Shown here: in pieces, positions 37,868 to 47,135 of the stretch | How the letters are laid out: each line of letters opens with the position of its first letter | How positions within the stretch are numbered: position 1 is the stretch's first letter | Source: Sulfurimonas sp. HSL3-7 | GTDB lineage: Bacteria; Campylobacterota; Campylobacteria; Campylobacterales; Sulfurimonadaceae | Assembly (NCBI RefSeq): GCF_039645985.1 | Contig: NZ_CP147919.1 | Location: 930,001-994,000 of the forward strand | Direction: 5' to 3' | Length of the DNA: 64,000 nucleotides | Position numbers and translations under genes: made by a program | Notes under the pieces: model-generated | Database searches by the model: none | What the model was told of the DNA's origin: nothing | Seen by the model: the letters and a program-made list of their open reading frames with translations, nothing else

Positions 37868-39085
37868 CTATTTTTTATTGCGTGTTTTGCCGGCGATGAC
37901 GAAGCGCAGTGCATTAAGCTTGATAAAGCCTTCGGCATCTTTTTGGTTGTAGACTTCATCCTCTTCGAAGGTCGAATACTCTGCACTGAAGAGTGAATCG
38001 TCAGATTTCCGGCCGACCACAATAACATTACCTTTGTAGAGTTTAAGGCGGACGGTTCCGTTGACATAGGTCTGCGTGCTGTCAATAGCGGCTTGAAGCA
38101 TTTCACGTTCCGGCGAGAACCAGAATCCGTTGTAGATCAGTTTCGCATAACGCGGCATCATCTCGTCTTTAAGGTGGGCTGCCTCACGGTCAAGCGTGAT
38201 CGATTCGATAGCGCGGTGGGCTTTCAGCATGATGGTCCCGCCCGGTGTTTCGTAACAGCCGCGTGCTTTCATCCCGACGAAACGGTTTTCGACGATATCG
38301 ACACGGCCGATACCGTGTTTGCCACCAAGCTCATTGAGGGTTTTTAGCATCGTCGCCGGTGATAGTGCTTCGCCGTTTAGTGTTATCGGATCGCCGTTTT
38401 GGTAACCGATCTCAATGTACTCCGGTTCATTCGGTGCGTTTTCAGGTGAATTTGACCATAGCCACATGCTCTCTTCCGGCTCGGCATTAGGATCTTCAAG
38501 GATACCGCCTTCGTAAGAGATGTGTAGGAGGTTCGCATCCATAGAGTAAGGGGATTTTTTACCTTTTTTCTCGATCTTGATGCCGTGTTCCGCAGCATAG
38601 GCCAGCAGCTTTTCGCGGGAGTTCAGATCCCATTCACGCCACGGCGCGATGATCGTCAGTGTCGCATCCTGGCCCAGGTAACCCATCTCGAAGCGGACCT
38701 GATCGTTTCCTTTACCGGTCGCACCGTGGCTGACGCCGTCAGCACCTGTGATCCTGGCGATCTCGGCCTGGCGTTTTGCGATCAGAGGACGGGCGATGGA
38801 AGTGCCCAACAGGTACTCACCCTCATAGATCGTATTGGCACGGAACATCGGGAAGACATAATCCTTTACGAACTCTTCACGAAGGTCGTCGATGAAAATG
38901 TTTTCGGGCTTGATACCGAGTTCAAGTGCTTTGACACGGGCCGGTTCGACCTCTTCGCCTTGACCAAGGTCAGCGGTAAAGGTAACGACTTCACACTGAT
39001 ACTCATCTTGCAGCCATTTGAGGATAACACTTGTATCTAGTCCGCCGGAGTAGGCGAGTACAACTTTTTTAACTTCTTTTTTCAT
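37868..39085 (-). CDS. argG: argininosuccinate synthase
   Basis: 405-residue cytoplasmic enzyme joining citrulline and aspartate with ATP in arginine biosynthesis. The N-terminal P-loop [15 protein letters not shown], the [15 protein letters not shown] motif and the [18 protein letters not shown] motif are diagnostic and length is standard. A hairpin follows the stop. Confidence 0.98.
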   Translation of the reverse strand: MKKEVKKVVLAYSGGLDTSVILKWLQDEYQCEVVTFTADLGQGEEVEPARVKALELGIKPENIFIDDLREEFVKDYVFPMFRANTIYEGEYLLGTSIARPLIAKRQAEIARITGADGVSHGATGKGNDQVRFEMGYLGQDATLTIIAPWREWDLNSREKLLAYAAEHGIKIEKKGKKSPYSMDANLLHISYEGGILEDPNAEPEESMWLWSNSPENAPNEPEYIEIGYQNGDPITLNGEALSPATMLKTLNELGGKHGIGRVDIVENRFVGMKARGCYETPGGTIMLKAHRAIESITLDREAAHLKDEMMPRYAKLIYNGFWFSPEREMLQAAIDSTQTYVNGTVRLKLYKGNVIVVGRKSDDSLFSAEYSTFEEDEVYNQKDAEGFIKLNALRFVIAGKTRNKK

Positions 39086-39186
39086 CTAAAAACCTTCATG
39101 GGAGTTGTAAAATAAATTGCGCAATATTACCTTAAACAAGGTAATAAAAAGGTTAATATAAAGAAGCATTTTTATGCATCTTTGCT

Positions 39187-40440
39187 ATGCTTGCGCTCAT
39201 GAACAGATATATTTCCCTTTTACGTGATGAGCCGTTGCTCAGACGCCTCTCATTGATTCAGTTGATCGCCTATTTTGCGGCGTGGTTTTCCAATGTTGCG
39301 ATCTATACCCTTTTGATCGAGCTCAATGTCTCGGCAAGTATCATCGCGATGACGGCTGCACTGCATTTTCTTCCGGGGGTGCTGCAGGCGCCTTTCAGCG
39401 GTGTCTTGATCGACAAGATCGCACCCAAGCGGCTGATGGCACTGCTGATGGTCTTGGAGATAGTCGCGACGCTGCCGCTGATGCTGGTTGATAATGTTTC
39501 TCTGCTATGGCTGCTGTTTTTATTGGTCTTTATACGTATGGGCGCGTCGAGTTTTTATTTCACGCTGGAAATGTCGCTGCTGCCACGGATATTGAATGAT
39601 GAAAAGCTCAAACAGGCCAATGAGATCCACTCGGTTATCTGGTCTTTCTCCTACACTTTCGGGATGGCTGTCAGCGGGTTTGTTGTCTACATTGTGGGCG
39701 TAAAGATCGCATTCTTACTCGATGCACTGCTTTTTACCGTCGCGTTTTTTCTGCTGATGACGCTTCTCTTTCCTGAGACAAAGCTCAAAGAGAGCAGCGG
39801 TTTTTTCCGAATGTTCAAAGAGAGCTTTACCTATTTAAAAAATGAACCGCATATTAAACATCTTATCTTCTTGCACGCCTTTGTCGGGTTCACTGCCTTT
39901 GATGCCCTGGTCGCACTGATGGTGGAGCGCTACTATGCGCAAGCGGTTGCCGTTGCCTTGGGTATAGGGCTGCTGCACTCCCTTCGTGCCGTCGGCCTGG
40001 TCTTCGGTCCGATACTCATCGGAAAGTGGGTCAACAACAGGAGCCTTGTCTATCTTCTCTTCTATCAGGCGCTCAGCATCATTGTCTGGGCACTGGTGAT
40101 AGAGAACTTCTACCTTTCGCTTCTTGCCTCGGTCTTTGTCGGGTTTGCAACGACCACGCTTTGGTCCTATACCTATACATTGCTGCAGCACCATACCGAC
40201 AAAGCGTATTACGGCCGTGTGGTCGCCTATAACGATATGATGTTCTTATTGACCGTTGCGGTTGTCTCGCTGGGTATCGGTTTTTTGGTGGAGGCCGGTG
40301 TTTCTCTCTCGGTGATCACGATGCTGCTCGGCAGCAGTTTTGCCGCGGCGGCACTCTATTTCATCTGGATCAAAAACAATTTCAATATTCGTGAAACTGC
40401 TTTTGAAGATGATAAAATATCGCCGGAATTGGAGCTATAA
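39187..40440 (+). CDS. MFS-family transporter
   Basis: 417-residue inner-membrane protein with about 12 hydrophobic segments and MFS-type loops (GVLIDKIAPKRLM between segments 2 and 3; a central cytoplasmic break near residues 205-225, KLKESSGFFRMFKESFTYLKNEPHIK). It resembles MFS_3-type exporters; substrate unknown. The ATG at 39187 or the one at 39199 may be used. The next two genes follow with almost no gap. Confidence 0.85.
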   Translation: MLALMNRYISLLRDEPLLRRLSLIQLIAYFAAWFSNVAIYTLLIELNVSASIIAMTAALHFLPGVLQAPFSGVLIDKIAPKRLMALLMVLEIVATLPLMLVDNVSLLWLLFLLVFIRMGASSFYFTLEMSLLPRILNDEKLKQANEIHSVIWSFSYTFGMAVSGFVVYIVGVKIAFLLDALLFTVAFFLLMTLLFPETKLKESSGFFRMFKESFTYLKNEPHIKHLIFLHAFVGFTAFDALVALMVERYYAQAVAVALGIGLLHSLRAVGLVFGPILIGKWVNNRSLVYLLFYQALSIIVWALVIENFYLSLLASVFVGFATTTLWSYTYTLLQHHTDKAYYGRVVAYNDMMFLLTVAVVSLGIGFLVEAGVSLSVITMLLGSSFAAAALYFIWIKNNFNIRETAFEDDKISPELEL

Positions 40441-40443
40441 ACG

Positions 40444-40728
40444 ATGAAAAAAAATATGATCTATGAAGCACAGGGCAAACGTATCGATCTGACGCAGCTG
40501 ACCCGGCTTTACCCGGCCGCTACGGTAGATGTACACGGTGAATTGGCACAGGTCTCACTGGAGTGGGCAAAGATGGAGAAAAAACAGGAAGTCCCCATTG
40601 CCTCCTATGTCCTGATATTTGACATTGATCCTCTGGGCGAAGTGCCAAATAACCGCATTGAACTGGTTTACGAGAGTGAAGAGGCGCTCATCGAAGGGAT
40701 GAAAGAGGTCGCCAAATACTTTGAGTAA
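40444..40728 (+). CDS. conserved hypothetical protein
   Basis: 94 residues, soluble, with an alpha/beta pattern (YPAATVDVHGELAQVSLEW, VPIASYVLIFDIDPLG, a short acidic C-terminus). It starts 3 bases after the MFS stop and overlaps the MATE gene by 8 bases, which argues that it is a real, co-translated gene. I do not recognise a domain. Confidence 0.75.
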   Translation: MKKNMIYEAQGKRIDLTQLTRLYPAATVDVHGELAQVSLEWAKMEKKQEVPIASYVLIFDIDPLGEVPNNRIELVYESEEALIEGMKEVAKYFE

Positions 40729-42040
40729 GCGTACCCACCTTCGCGAGGTCTTAGGGCTCGCACTTCCTGCCGCTTTTAAACATCTGCTTGATATTTTACA
40801 GCTGCTGATCGATATGATCATGGTGGGCATGCTCAATGTCGCTGCCCTGGCGGCAGTGGGGATGAGCATGCAGTTTATGATGGTCATTAATGTAGTCATG
40901 ACGCTCTATATTGTCGGGGGCAATGCCGTCATAGCCAGGCTGATCGGTGAGAGGCGCCGCCACCGCGCTTCTGCGCTTCTATACTCCCTGGGCCTCTTTG
41001 CCCTGTTGCTCTCGCTGCCGATCAGCCTCTTCGGTTTTCTGAATGCCGAGAATTTCTACCTGTGGATGGGTGCTGAAGCGGAGTTGGCGGAATTCGGCCG
41101 GGACTATTTCGGGATTCTTATGCTGGGCTTGCCGCTTATCTTTCTTGATGCACTGATGTACAATGCGCTTTCGGCAGCGGGCGATACGACCTCCTCGCTC
41201 TATATCAAGATCTTCTCTGCCATGATTAATCTGCTCTTTAACTATCTGCTGATCTTTGGCCACGGCGGTTTTGACGCGATGGGCATTGCCGGAGCAGCGT
41301 ATGCCACGATAATCGCTTACGGCTTTAATCTGTTGATCTATCTCTTTCTTTTGGCGCGCAAAGATGCCAAACTGCATCTGATATACCATTTTACGAAAGC
41401 CGATCTGATCCGGGCACTGCATGTGGGCAAACACGCCTCGCTGGAGCGTCTGATCAGTGTCAGCTCTTTTATCCTGTTCGTGGGTGTGATCACAGCGTAC
41501 GGCACCGCGGCCATTGCGGGGTATCAGGTCGGGCTTCGCATTGAAGGGCTTGCCTTTATGCCGGGTTTCGGCTTTGCTATTGCCGCAACAGCCCTTGTTG
41601 GCCAGAATCTCGGAGCTAAGAAATATGAGGCAGCCTATCAGACGGGACTCTATGCGACCAAAGTCGCGATCTTTCTGATGGGTTTTCTCGGTCTGGTGAT
41701 GGCCCTTTTTCCCGCCTTTTTCATCGGATTTTTTACGCAGGACAGCGCAACGATCGCATCGGCATCGATCTACCTGCAGCTTGTCGGTATCTCACAGGTG
41801 CCGCTGGCAATGACTTTTGTCATCAACGGCGCGCTTCGCGGGGCAGGGGCGACCAAGACGACCTTGCTGGTGAACGTGCTCTCGTTATGGCTGCTTCGGG
41901 TTATTCCGTCTGTCATTTTGTATTATCTGGGGTTTGAATTGATCTGGATCTTCATCGCGATGACGGTCGAGACCTTTATCAAAGGCGCCATCTTCTGGTA
42001 TATCTACAGACAGCGCAAGTGGCAAGAGGTGAAGGTCTGA
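40721..42040 (+). CDS. MATE-family efflux transporter
   Basis: 439-residue inner-membrane protein with 12 predicted segments in two similar halves (ALPAAFKHLLDILQLLIDMIMVG at the start; GFGFAIAATALVGQNLGAKKYEAAYQ at the start of helix 8, the conserved VGQNLGA motif). Family members export drugs or metabolites using a sodium or proton gradient. The start is TTG at 40721, overlapping the 94-residue gene. Ends one base before the convergent envC-like gene. Confidence 0.93.
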   Translation: MSKRTHLREVLGLALPAAFKHLLDILQLLIDMIMVGMLNVAALAAVGMSMQFMMVINVVMTLYIVGGNAVIARLIGERRRHRASALLYSLGLFALLLSLPISLFGFLNAENFYLWMGAEAELAEFGRDYFGILMLGLPLIFLDALMYNALSAAGDTTSSLYIKIFSAMINLLFNYLLIFGHGGFDAMGIAGAAYATIIAYGFNLLIYLFLLARKDAKLHLIYHFTKADLIRALHVGKHASLERLISVSSFILFVGVITAYGTAAIAGYQVGLRIEGLAFMPGFGFAIAATALVGQNLGAKKYEAAYQTGLYATKVAIFLMGFLGLVMALFPAFFIGFFTQDSATIASASIYLQLVGISQVPLAMTFVINGALRGAGATKTTLLVNVLSLWLLRVIPSVILYYLGFELIWIFIAMTVETFIKGAIFWYIYRQRKWQEVKV

Positions 42041-43231
42041 CTACTCGATAAGCGTCATAGGATCGATATGCGCACTGTTTTGCGTGACCTCAAAAATAAG
42101 TTCATTGTCAACACGGCCGATAACAGCGCCCTTTTTGACCTTTTTGCCTTTCTGTATGGTCGGTGCGATCATATCCAGGTGGGCATAGATAGTATGCAGT
42201 CCATTGGCGTGTTTGATAATGACTACGTTATCCAGAAGCGGGGTGTTTTTGGCAAGGATGACTTTGCCGTTTAGCACAGTGTTGACTTTGGCGTTGCGCT
42301 CGGTCGGTTGCAGGGTAACGGATTCGTTGTAGATCTTGATCTTATAGATGGGGTCCGTGTAGGGACCGAACTCTTTGACGAGCTTGTACCCTGTTAATGG
42401 CGCGATAGTTTTTTTACCGCGGTATTTTGCCGATTTGACGTTCTGATAACTTGAGCCTCTTTTGGTGACTTTGGCATGCGCAGTTGTTCTCTTTACGCTC
42501 TCTTTTTCTTTCTGTGCTTCTTGTGTCCGGACGATATTGAGTTGCGCGAGGGTCTTTTGCAGCGCTGCTTTTTGTGCCATCAGCTTATTGATTGATCTTT
42601 TATACCGCTTTTTGTCTTTTTGCAGGCTCTGAATACTCTGTTTGTTTTTTTGCGTCGCTTCCAGCAGTTCGATCTTCTGTTTGTCTATATTGCCAATTGC
42701 TGACTGGAGTTGCTTTGTACGCAGTTGATAGTCTTGTATGGTTTTGGTATTGACAGTATGCGCTTGTTCAAGATTCTCTATTTTACGCTGTGTCTGGATA
42801 TTAAGTTCGTGCATGATCTCTTCGGTGATGATGGACTCTGTCGTGACGGCATTTTTCTCTTTGAGCAGCATATTGATGGAAAGGTTACGTGCAAGTGCTT
42901 CAATAAGCTCTTTTTCGATGAGCGCCTGTTTCCTTTCAAGCAAAAGCTGTTCCTCTTTGAGCTGGGAGAGCTCTTTGTGATTTGACTCATACTGCACTTT
43001 GGAACTTTCCAACTCTTTTTCCAGGCGTTCGATGTGCGCTTCCTGTACGACCAGGTCTTTCTCTTTTCGCTGGATCGCCTTTGCCGTCTGCTGCATCTTT
43101 TTATGAAGACTGGAGTACTTTTTGTCAAAACTTTTGATCTCTGTACTGGTCTTATTGATCTGTTTATTGATGTCCTCTTTTGCGAAGAGCGTAGAGACGA
43201 TGAACAGAAGAGAGAGTAGGAGAATACGCAT
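42041..43231 (-). CDS. EnvC-like murein hydrolase activator (coiled coil + degenerate LytM)
   Basis: 396 residues: signal peptide (about 1-17), two long coiled-coil stretches (about 20-125 and 140-260) and a C-terminal LytM/peptidase M23 domain (about 285-396). The first zinc motif (HxxxD) is not seen: the matching region reads IYNESVTL. HTIYAHL is present, but the final HxH is replaced by IFEV. It is therefore probably not a peptidase but an activator of amidases, as E. coli EnvC is. It shares one base with the ftsX stop (TGATG). Confidence 0.88.
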   Translation of the reverse strand: MRILLLSLLFIVSTLFAKEDINKQINKTSTEIKSFDKKYSSLHKKMQQTAKAIQRKEKDLVVQEAHIERLEKELESSKVQYESNHKELSQLKEEQLLLERKQALIEKELIEALARNLSINMLLKEKNAVTTESIITEEIMHELNIQTQRKIENLEQAHTVNTKTIQDYQLRTKQLQSAIGNIDKQKIELLEATQKNKQSIQSLQKDKKRYKRSINKLMAQKAALQKTLAQLNIVRTQEAQKEKESVKRTTAHAKVTKRGSSYQNVKSAKYRGKKTIAPLTGYKLVKEFGPYTDPIYKIKIYNESVTLQPTERNAKVNTVLNGKVILAKNTPLLDNVVIIKHANGLHTIYAHLDMIAPTIQKGKKVKKGAVIGRVDNELIFEVTQNSAHIDPMTLIE

Positions 43232-44043
43232 CAGACCTCTTCTTTGTGGCCGATAACGATAAGGGTCGCAAGGATGACAGAGAGACAGAGCGCAACACCG
43301 ACGATCAGGAGACTGTCGTTGAAGGAATCAAACAGAAGGACATCGATACCGATGGCACGGAGCTGCTCGTCACCGATGTTTGCATAGCTGACGTAGCTAA
43401 AGGTGCTTATGGCCAGAACAGAAGCGATCAGGGCATCGACGATGGAGAGTCTGAAGAGCACTGCAGATCGCATCCAGACCGGTGCACCGAACATCGCCAT
43501 AATACTCATACGCTCATTATGCTGGAATTGCCAGATGCGCATCTCTTTAAGGACGAGCAGGGAGGTGACCGCAAAGATGGCAAGCGCAAAGATGATCACG
43601 ACCGATTTGAAAAGCAGCAGTAACTTATAGAGGGTGTCATGGCTTTGGGCAAAATCCTCTACGCGCGAAATGGCACTGCTCTTTTCGAGTCTTTTACGCA
43701 GCTCCTGTACCTCCGAAGGTGTCGGAAAGTGGTCAAGATGAAGCGAGTAGAAGTGGGGAAGCGAGAGCTTCAACAGGTCGATATGGCGCTGTTTCATCTG
43801 TGACTGAAGATGTTCGATCACCTCTTTGGTCGAGATCTCCTGCGCATTCTTGATCTTTGGGCTTAAAGCGACAAGGGCATCTGCCTTCATCTTCTTTTCG
43901 GTGACAACAACAATGCTGTAGTTCTCGTTTAAATTGTGTTCATAGGCGTTGACGGTGCGCTCGACAACAATGTAGATCTGCATCGTAAAAACAATGGTAA
44001 AAAGGGCGATGATCAGGGAGAGATGATTTTTAACAGATTTCAT
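43231..44043 (-). CDS. ftsX: cell-division protein FtsX-like permease
   Basis: 270 residues from the ATG at 44043: four hydrophobic segments (near residues 8-27, 150-175, 200-225 and 240-262), a large periplasmic loop between the first two (about 30-145), and the FtsX-type layout. FtsX transmits FtsE ATPase state to an EnvC-type partner outside. It overlaps ftsE by 14 bases and envC by one. A further in-frame ATG upstream lies within ftsE and is unlikely. Confidence 0.88.
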   Translation of the reverse strand: MKSVKNHLSLIIALFTIVFTMQIYIVVERTVNAYEHNLNENYSIVVVTEKKMKADALVALSPKIKNAQEISTKEVIEHLQSQMKQRHIDLLKLSLPHFYSLHLDHFPTPSEVQELRKRLEKSSAISRVEDFAQSHDTLYKLLLLFKSVVIIFALAIFAVTSLLVLKEMRIWQFQHNERMSIMAMFGAPVWMRSAVLFRLSIVDALIASVLAISTFSYVSYANIGDEQLRAIGIDVLLFDSFNDSLLIVGVALCLSVILATLIVIGHKEEV

Positions 44044-44701
44044 AGATGCTCCCGTGCTCAATATTGAAATGCTTATAATCAACCGAGAGATCATCGGGGA
44101 TGTGGTGGGTAACAACCAGCACGGTTGCTTTGAGCTGGCTGTTGGCGCCTTCGAGCAGGTTCCAGATCAGTTTTGACGAGTAGTTGTCGAGGTTTCCCGT
44201 CGGTTCGTCCGCCAATATCAGGATCGGGTTGTGTGCCAGTGCTCTTGCCATAGCGACGCGCTGCTGCTCCCCGCCGCTGAGTTCCGGCGGATATTTTCCC
44301 ACCTTGTGCGAGAGTTTGACATGGTTGAGCAGCTTTTCGACCTGAATGTCACTGACATCTTTGGCATAACCGTTGATGATCAGCGGCAGCGCCACATTTT
44401 TCTCTATCGTCCACTCTTTGACGAGTTTGTAGTCTTGAAAAACGATTCCGATATGACGGCGAAGAAAACCGAGTTTGGCGTTCGTTATCTTGTTGACCTC
44501 GACACCGCCGACGATCAGACTGCCGCTCTCGGGTTTGAGTGCACCGAAGAACGATTTCAGGAGCGTCGATTTACCGCTGCCGCTTGCGCCTGTAATGAAG
44601 ACAAAATCACCGGAGTTAACGGAGAAGTTCGCTTTTGAGATGATGCTCTCATCGGTACTATAGGCAAGGGAGAGTTCCTGCGCCAAAATAACCTTATCCA
44701 T
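44030..44701 (-). CDS. ftsE: cell-division ATP-binding protein FtsE
   Basis: 223-residue ABC ATPase: Walker [15 protein letters not shown]-loop IVFQDYKLV, signature [15 protein letters not shown], Walker [14 protein letters not shown] and the switch His in VVTHH. The start MDKVILAQ at 44701 overlaps trmB by 8 bases; the longer frame upstream reads as trmB antisense-frame noise. Together with FtsX it controls wall hydrolysis at the septum. Confidence 0.92.
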   Translation of the reverse strand: MDKVILAQELSLAYSTDESIISKANFSVNSGDFVFITGASGSGKSTLLKSFFGALKPESGSLIVGGVEVNKITNAKLGFLRRHIGIVFQDYKLVKEWTIEKNVALPLIINGYAKDVSDIQVEKLLNHVKLSHKVGKYPPELSGGEQQRVAMARALAHNPILILADEPTGNLDNYSSKLIWNLLEGANSQLKATVLVVTHHIPDDLSVDYKHFNIEHGSIYEIC

Positions 44702-45866
44702 GAAGCATCTCGTCCAAATGTTTGTGAATAGCGAAGTTGGTCTGTGAAGGAACCGGCCGGGTAGGAAAATAGTAGCTTTTCTCGTTGCCGATAATGACGT
44801 AGAGGTGTTCCGGTCTCTCAAAACTTCCCATTGAGATCCTGAACATCATTCTTCCGTCATCGGTCTGATAGAGACGTTCAAAATGGATAAAGCCGCCTTC
44901 GACCTTTTTCGTTGTCCCGTTGAACGTTCTCAGACGCTCTTCATCCAGACCGCTTTTAAAGTCGAAACTGCCTTCAATCGTCAGTTCGGGGCTTGTCTCC
45001 TCATTGATCAGCGTAATGTCGTAGATGTTTTTCTCCATCTTCTTCCAGCGGTCTTCATATTTGGAACTGATGGCGATATCCTGGTTCTTGTTGACCTCCA
45101 GCTTTGCCTTGTTAAGTGCGATAAAGGTCTCCCATGAGTAGGCAAAGTAGTTCTCGCTGTCGGTGCGGAGTTCAAGACGTCCCTGCGGTGCCAGTACCCG
45201 GGTCGATTCATTGATAAAGGCGGTCGATATCACACGTCGGTGCGGTTTCTTGTCCCAGGGTACCGGGAAGTGGACATAGATGCGGCTTGCGATATTGGAA
45301 GGGACAAGCTCCAAAAAAAGCCTTGCATCGTAATCAAGCAGAAGCACGTTTTTAAGGTTCATAATGTTGATCTGTTTAAGGGCCTGTTCGATGGAAGGTT
45401 TATGGATCTCGATGCCGATGAAAAGAATGTCTGGGTTCTCTTTGGCCTGGTGAAGAAGGTGACGGCCCGATCCGAAACCGACTTCGATACGCACATCTTT
45501 CGCCTCCGGAAAGCCCTTGGCAAAGTCATGAATGCTCCATAACGCCTCTTCCTGCTCAAGATGGATGTTTTTGGAGGTGTCATTGACATTAGACGCCACT
45601 ATTTCGCTCCCGCTCAGCGCGGCGTAGGCATTGAGGGCCTGCTTGATGAGGTAGGTCGGCGAGGGACGGGAGATCTTCTCACTTTTTAAAAGCGACTTCT
45701 CGGCTGTCTCTTTGACAAGAAGAAAAAACTCTTTTTCGTCAATACTGGTCGCAATAAGGCGTTCGTCATCATGGGCAACATTGCTTGCCATGAAATGAAA
45801 GCGGACATTGCCTTTTTCGGCAGGCAGAGGAACAGGTTTGAACGATTTGATATGGATATGCGGCAT
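44694..45866 (-). CDS. trmB: tRNA (guanine-46-N7)-methyltransferase, long form
   Basis: 390 residues, longer than the usual 210-240, as is typical in Campylobacterota: extra N-terminal (about 1-115) and C-terminal (about 290-390) parts flank the methyltransferase core with EVGFGSGRHLLHQA, GIEIHKPSIEQAL and VHFPVPWDKKPHRRR-like HFPVPWDKKPHRRV. It modifies G46 of tRNA. It lies 3 bases after the FN3 gene. Confidence 0.92.
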   Translation of the reverse strand: MPHIHIKSFKPVPLPAEKGNVRFHFMASNVAHDDERLIATSIDEKEFFLLVKETAEKSLLKSEKISRPSPTYLIKQALNAYAALSGSEIVASNVNDTSKNIHLEQEEALWSIHDFAKGFPEAKDVRIEVGFGSGRHLLHQAKENPDILFIGIEIHKPSIEQALKQINIMNLKNVLLLDYDARLFLELVPSNIASRIYVHFPVPWDKKPHRRVISTAFINESTRVLAPQGRLELRTDSENYFAYSWETFIALNKAKLEVNKNQDIAISSKYEDRWKKMEKNIYDITLINEETSPELTIEGSFDFKSGLDEERLRTFNGTTKKVEGGFIHFERLYQTDDGRMMFRISMGSFERPEHLYVIIGNEKSYYFPTRPVPSQTNFAIHKHLDEMLHG

Positions 45867-45869
45867 GGG

Positions 45870-47135
45870 TTATTTTTTGTCCTCGAGTTTGACTTCAACA
45901 CTGTTTGACGGTGTGGATGCTATACCGTTTTTATCGACGCCGACGACACTGAACGTGTAGGTCTCTTCAGGCTTTAAAGAGCTGTCGATCATCAGTGTTT
46001 TTTTGATGTTCTTAAACTGTTTTGTCTCACTTGACAAAAACCCTTTATCTGTCTCTTTGGTCACGATATAGGAGATTGTTCGGCTGTCGCCGGCTTTCCA
46101 TGTGAGCTGCACGGTGGCATTTTCTACCATGGCGACAAGATCTGTCGGTGCCTTCGGTGCATCGAGTGTTGTGCCCATTGCAGTCTGTGCTGCATTGAGC
46201 TCGCCTGCCAGACCGTCTACACTGACGGCAACGACTTTATAAAAGTACTTCTGACCCGGTTCTTCGATCTTGTCGATAAAACTTCCGCTTTTCAGCTGAT
46301 CGGCAATAAGCGTGTAGCGTCCTTTGCTGCGGGTGGCACGGTAGAGCTGATAATGGGCCACCTCTGTATCGGCTTTTGTCGGCCAGCTCAGCTCGATGAT
46401 ACCCGCCTTGCCCTGCGTTGCGCTGATCGTGCCGAGCGGTTTTGGCGGTGCCTTGGTGACAACGGCGGTCGTCTCGCTTGGCTGGGAGAGAATGTCGTTG
46501 TGGGTGATGGCTTTGAGGCGGTATTCGTAACGGGTGTTGTCATCGAGCCCCTCATCGATATACTCGGCACTCAGGCGACCTTTGATAACGGCGATTTTAC
46601 GCCATTTGTCCGCGCCGCCTTTACGGCGTTCCAGATAATAGGCGACAACGCTGCTGTCGGTGTGCGGACGCCAGACCAGTTTGGCGCTGCGCGGCATCGC
46701 TTCGGCCGTCGAAAAGAAACTGACCGAAGGCAGTAATGCCCTGGTTTTGACATCGACCTGTTCGCTTGCGATAGAGGCTTCTCCCCGTTTGTTGTAGGTT
46801 GAAAAACGGTAGCGGTAGAGCGTTCCCGGTCGAAGCCCCTCATCAAGATAGTGTGTTACGGCGGGATTCCCGATTTTGTCGATCGACGTTAACGCATTCG
46901 GATTTTTGGCGTTGGGATCATTTCGATAGACGATATACCCCTCGACACGATTGTCTGTAACGGGCTTCCACTCAAACGCGGCAGAGGTCATATCGCTTAA
47001 AAAGCCGTTGAGTGACACTTTTTGGAGTGTTTTGTCAATTTTCGGCGTTTTCGATGCCGAAGGGCCTCCGGTACAAGCGCTAAGCAGCACTAATATCGAA
47101 GTGGCGCTCAAAATTTTCTTGAGGTAACTGTTCAT
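45870..47135 (-). CDS. fibronectin type III repeat lipoprotein
   Basis: 421 residues with a lipoprotein signal (lipobox LLSAC, Cys21) and about four FN3 beta-sandwich repeats (about 40-130, 135-228, 232-325, 328-418), each with the pattern AxLxWxxxxDxxVxxYxLxR and a YxYRLxA strand. A protein of this kind at this place between rluD and trmB is a conserved Campylobacterota arrangement. Its role is unknown; the neighbourhood of FtsEX suggests an envelope or division function. Its start overlaps the end of rluD by 56 bases. Confidence 0.88.
   Translation of the reverse strand: MNSYLKKILSATSILVLLSACTGGPSASKTPKIDKTLQKVSLNGFLSDMTSAAFEWKPVTDNRVEGYIVYRNDPNAKNPNALTSIDKIGNPAVTHYLDEGLRPGTLYRYRFSTYNKRGEASIASEQVDVKTRALLPSVSFFSTAEAMPRSAKLVWRPHTDSSVVAYYLERRKGGADKWRKIAVIKGRLSAEYIDEGLDDNTRYEYRLKAITHNDILSQPSETTAVVTKAPPKPLGTISATQGKAGIIELSWPTKADTEVAHYQLYRATRSKGRYTLIADQLKSGSFIDKIEEPGQKYFYKVVAVSVDGLAGELNAAQTAMGTTLDAPKAPTDLVAMVENATVQLTWKAGDSRTISYIVTKETDKGFLSSETKQFKNIKKTLMIDSSLKPEETYTFSVVGVDKNGIASTPSNSVEVKLEDKK

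Noticed and set aside
42041-43231. Active M23 endopeptidase annotation for the EnvC-like protein
   Set aside because: The HxxxD and terminal HxH zinc motifs are missing, so an activator role fits better.
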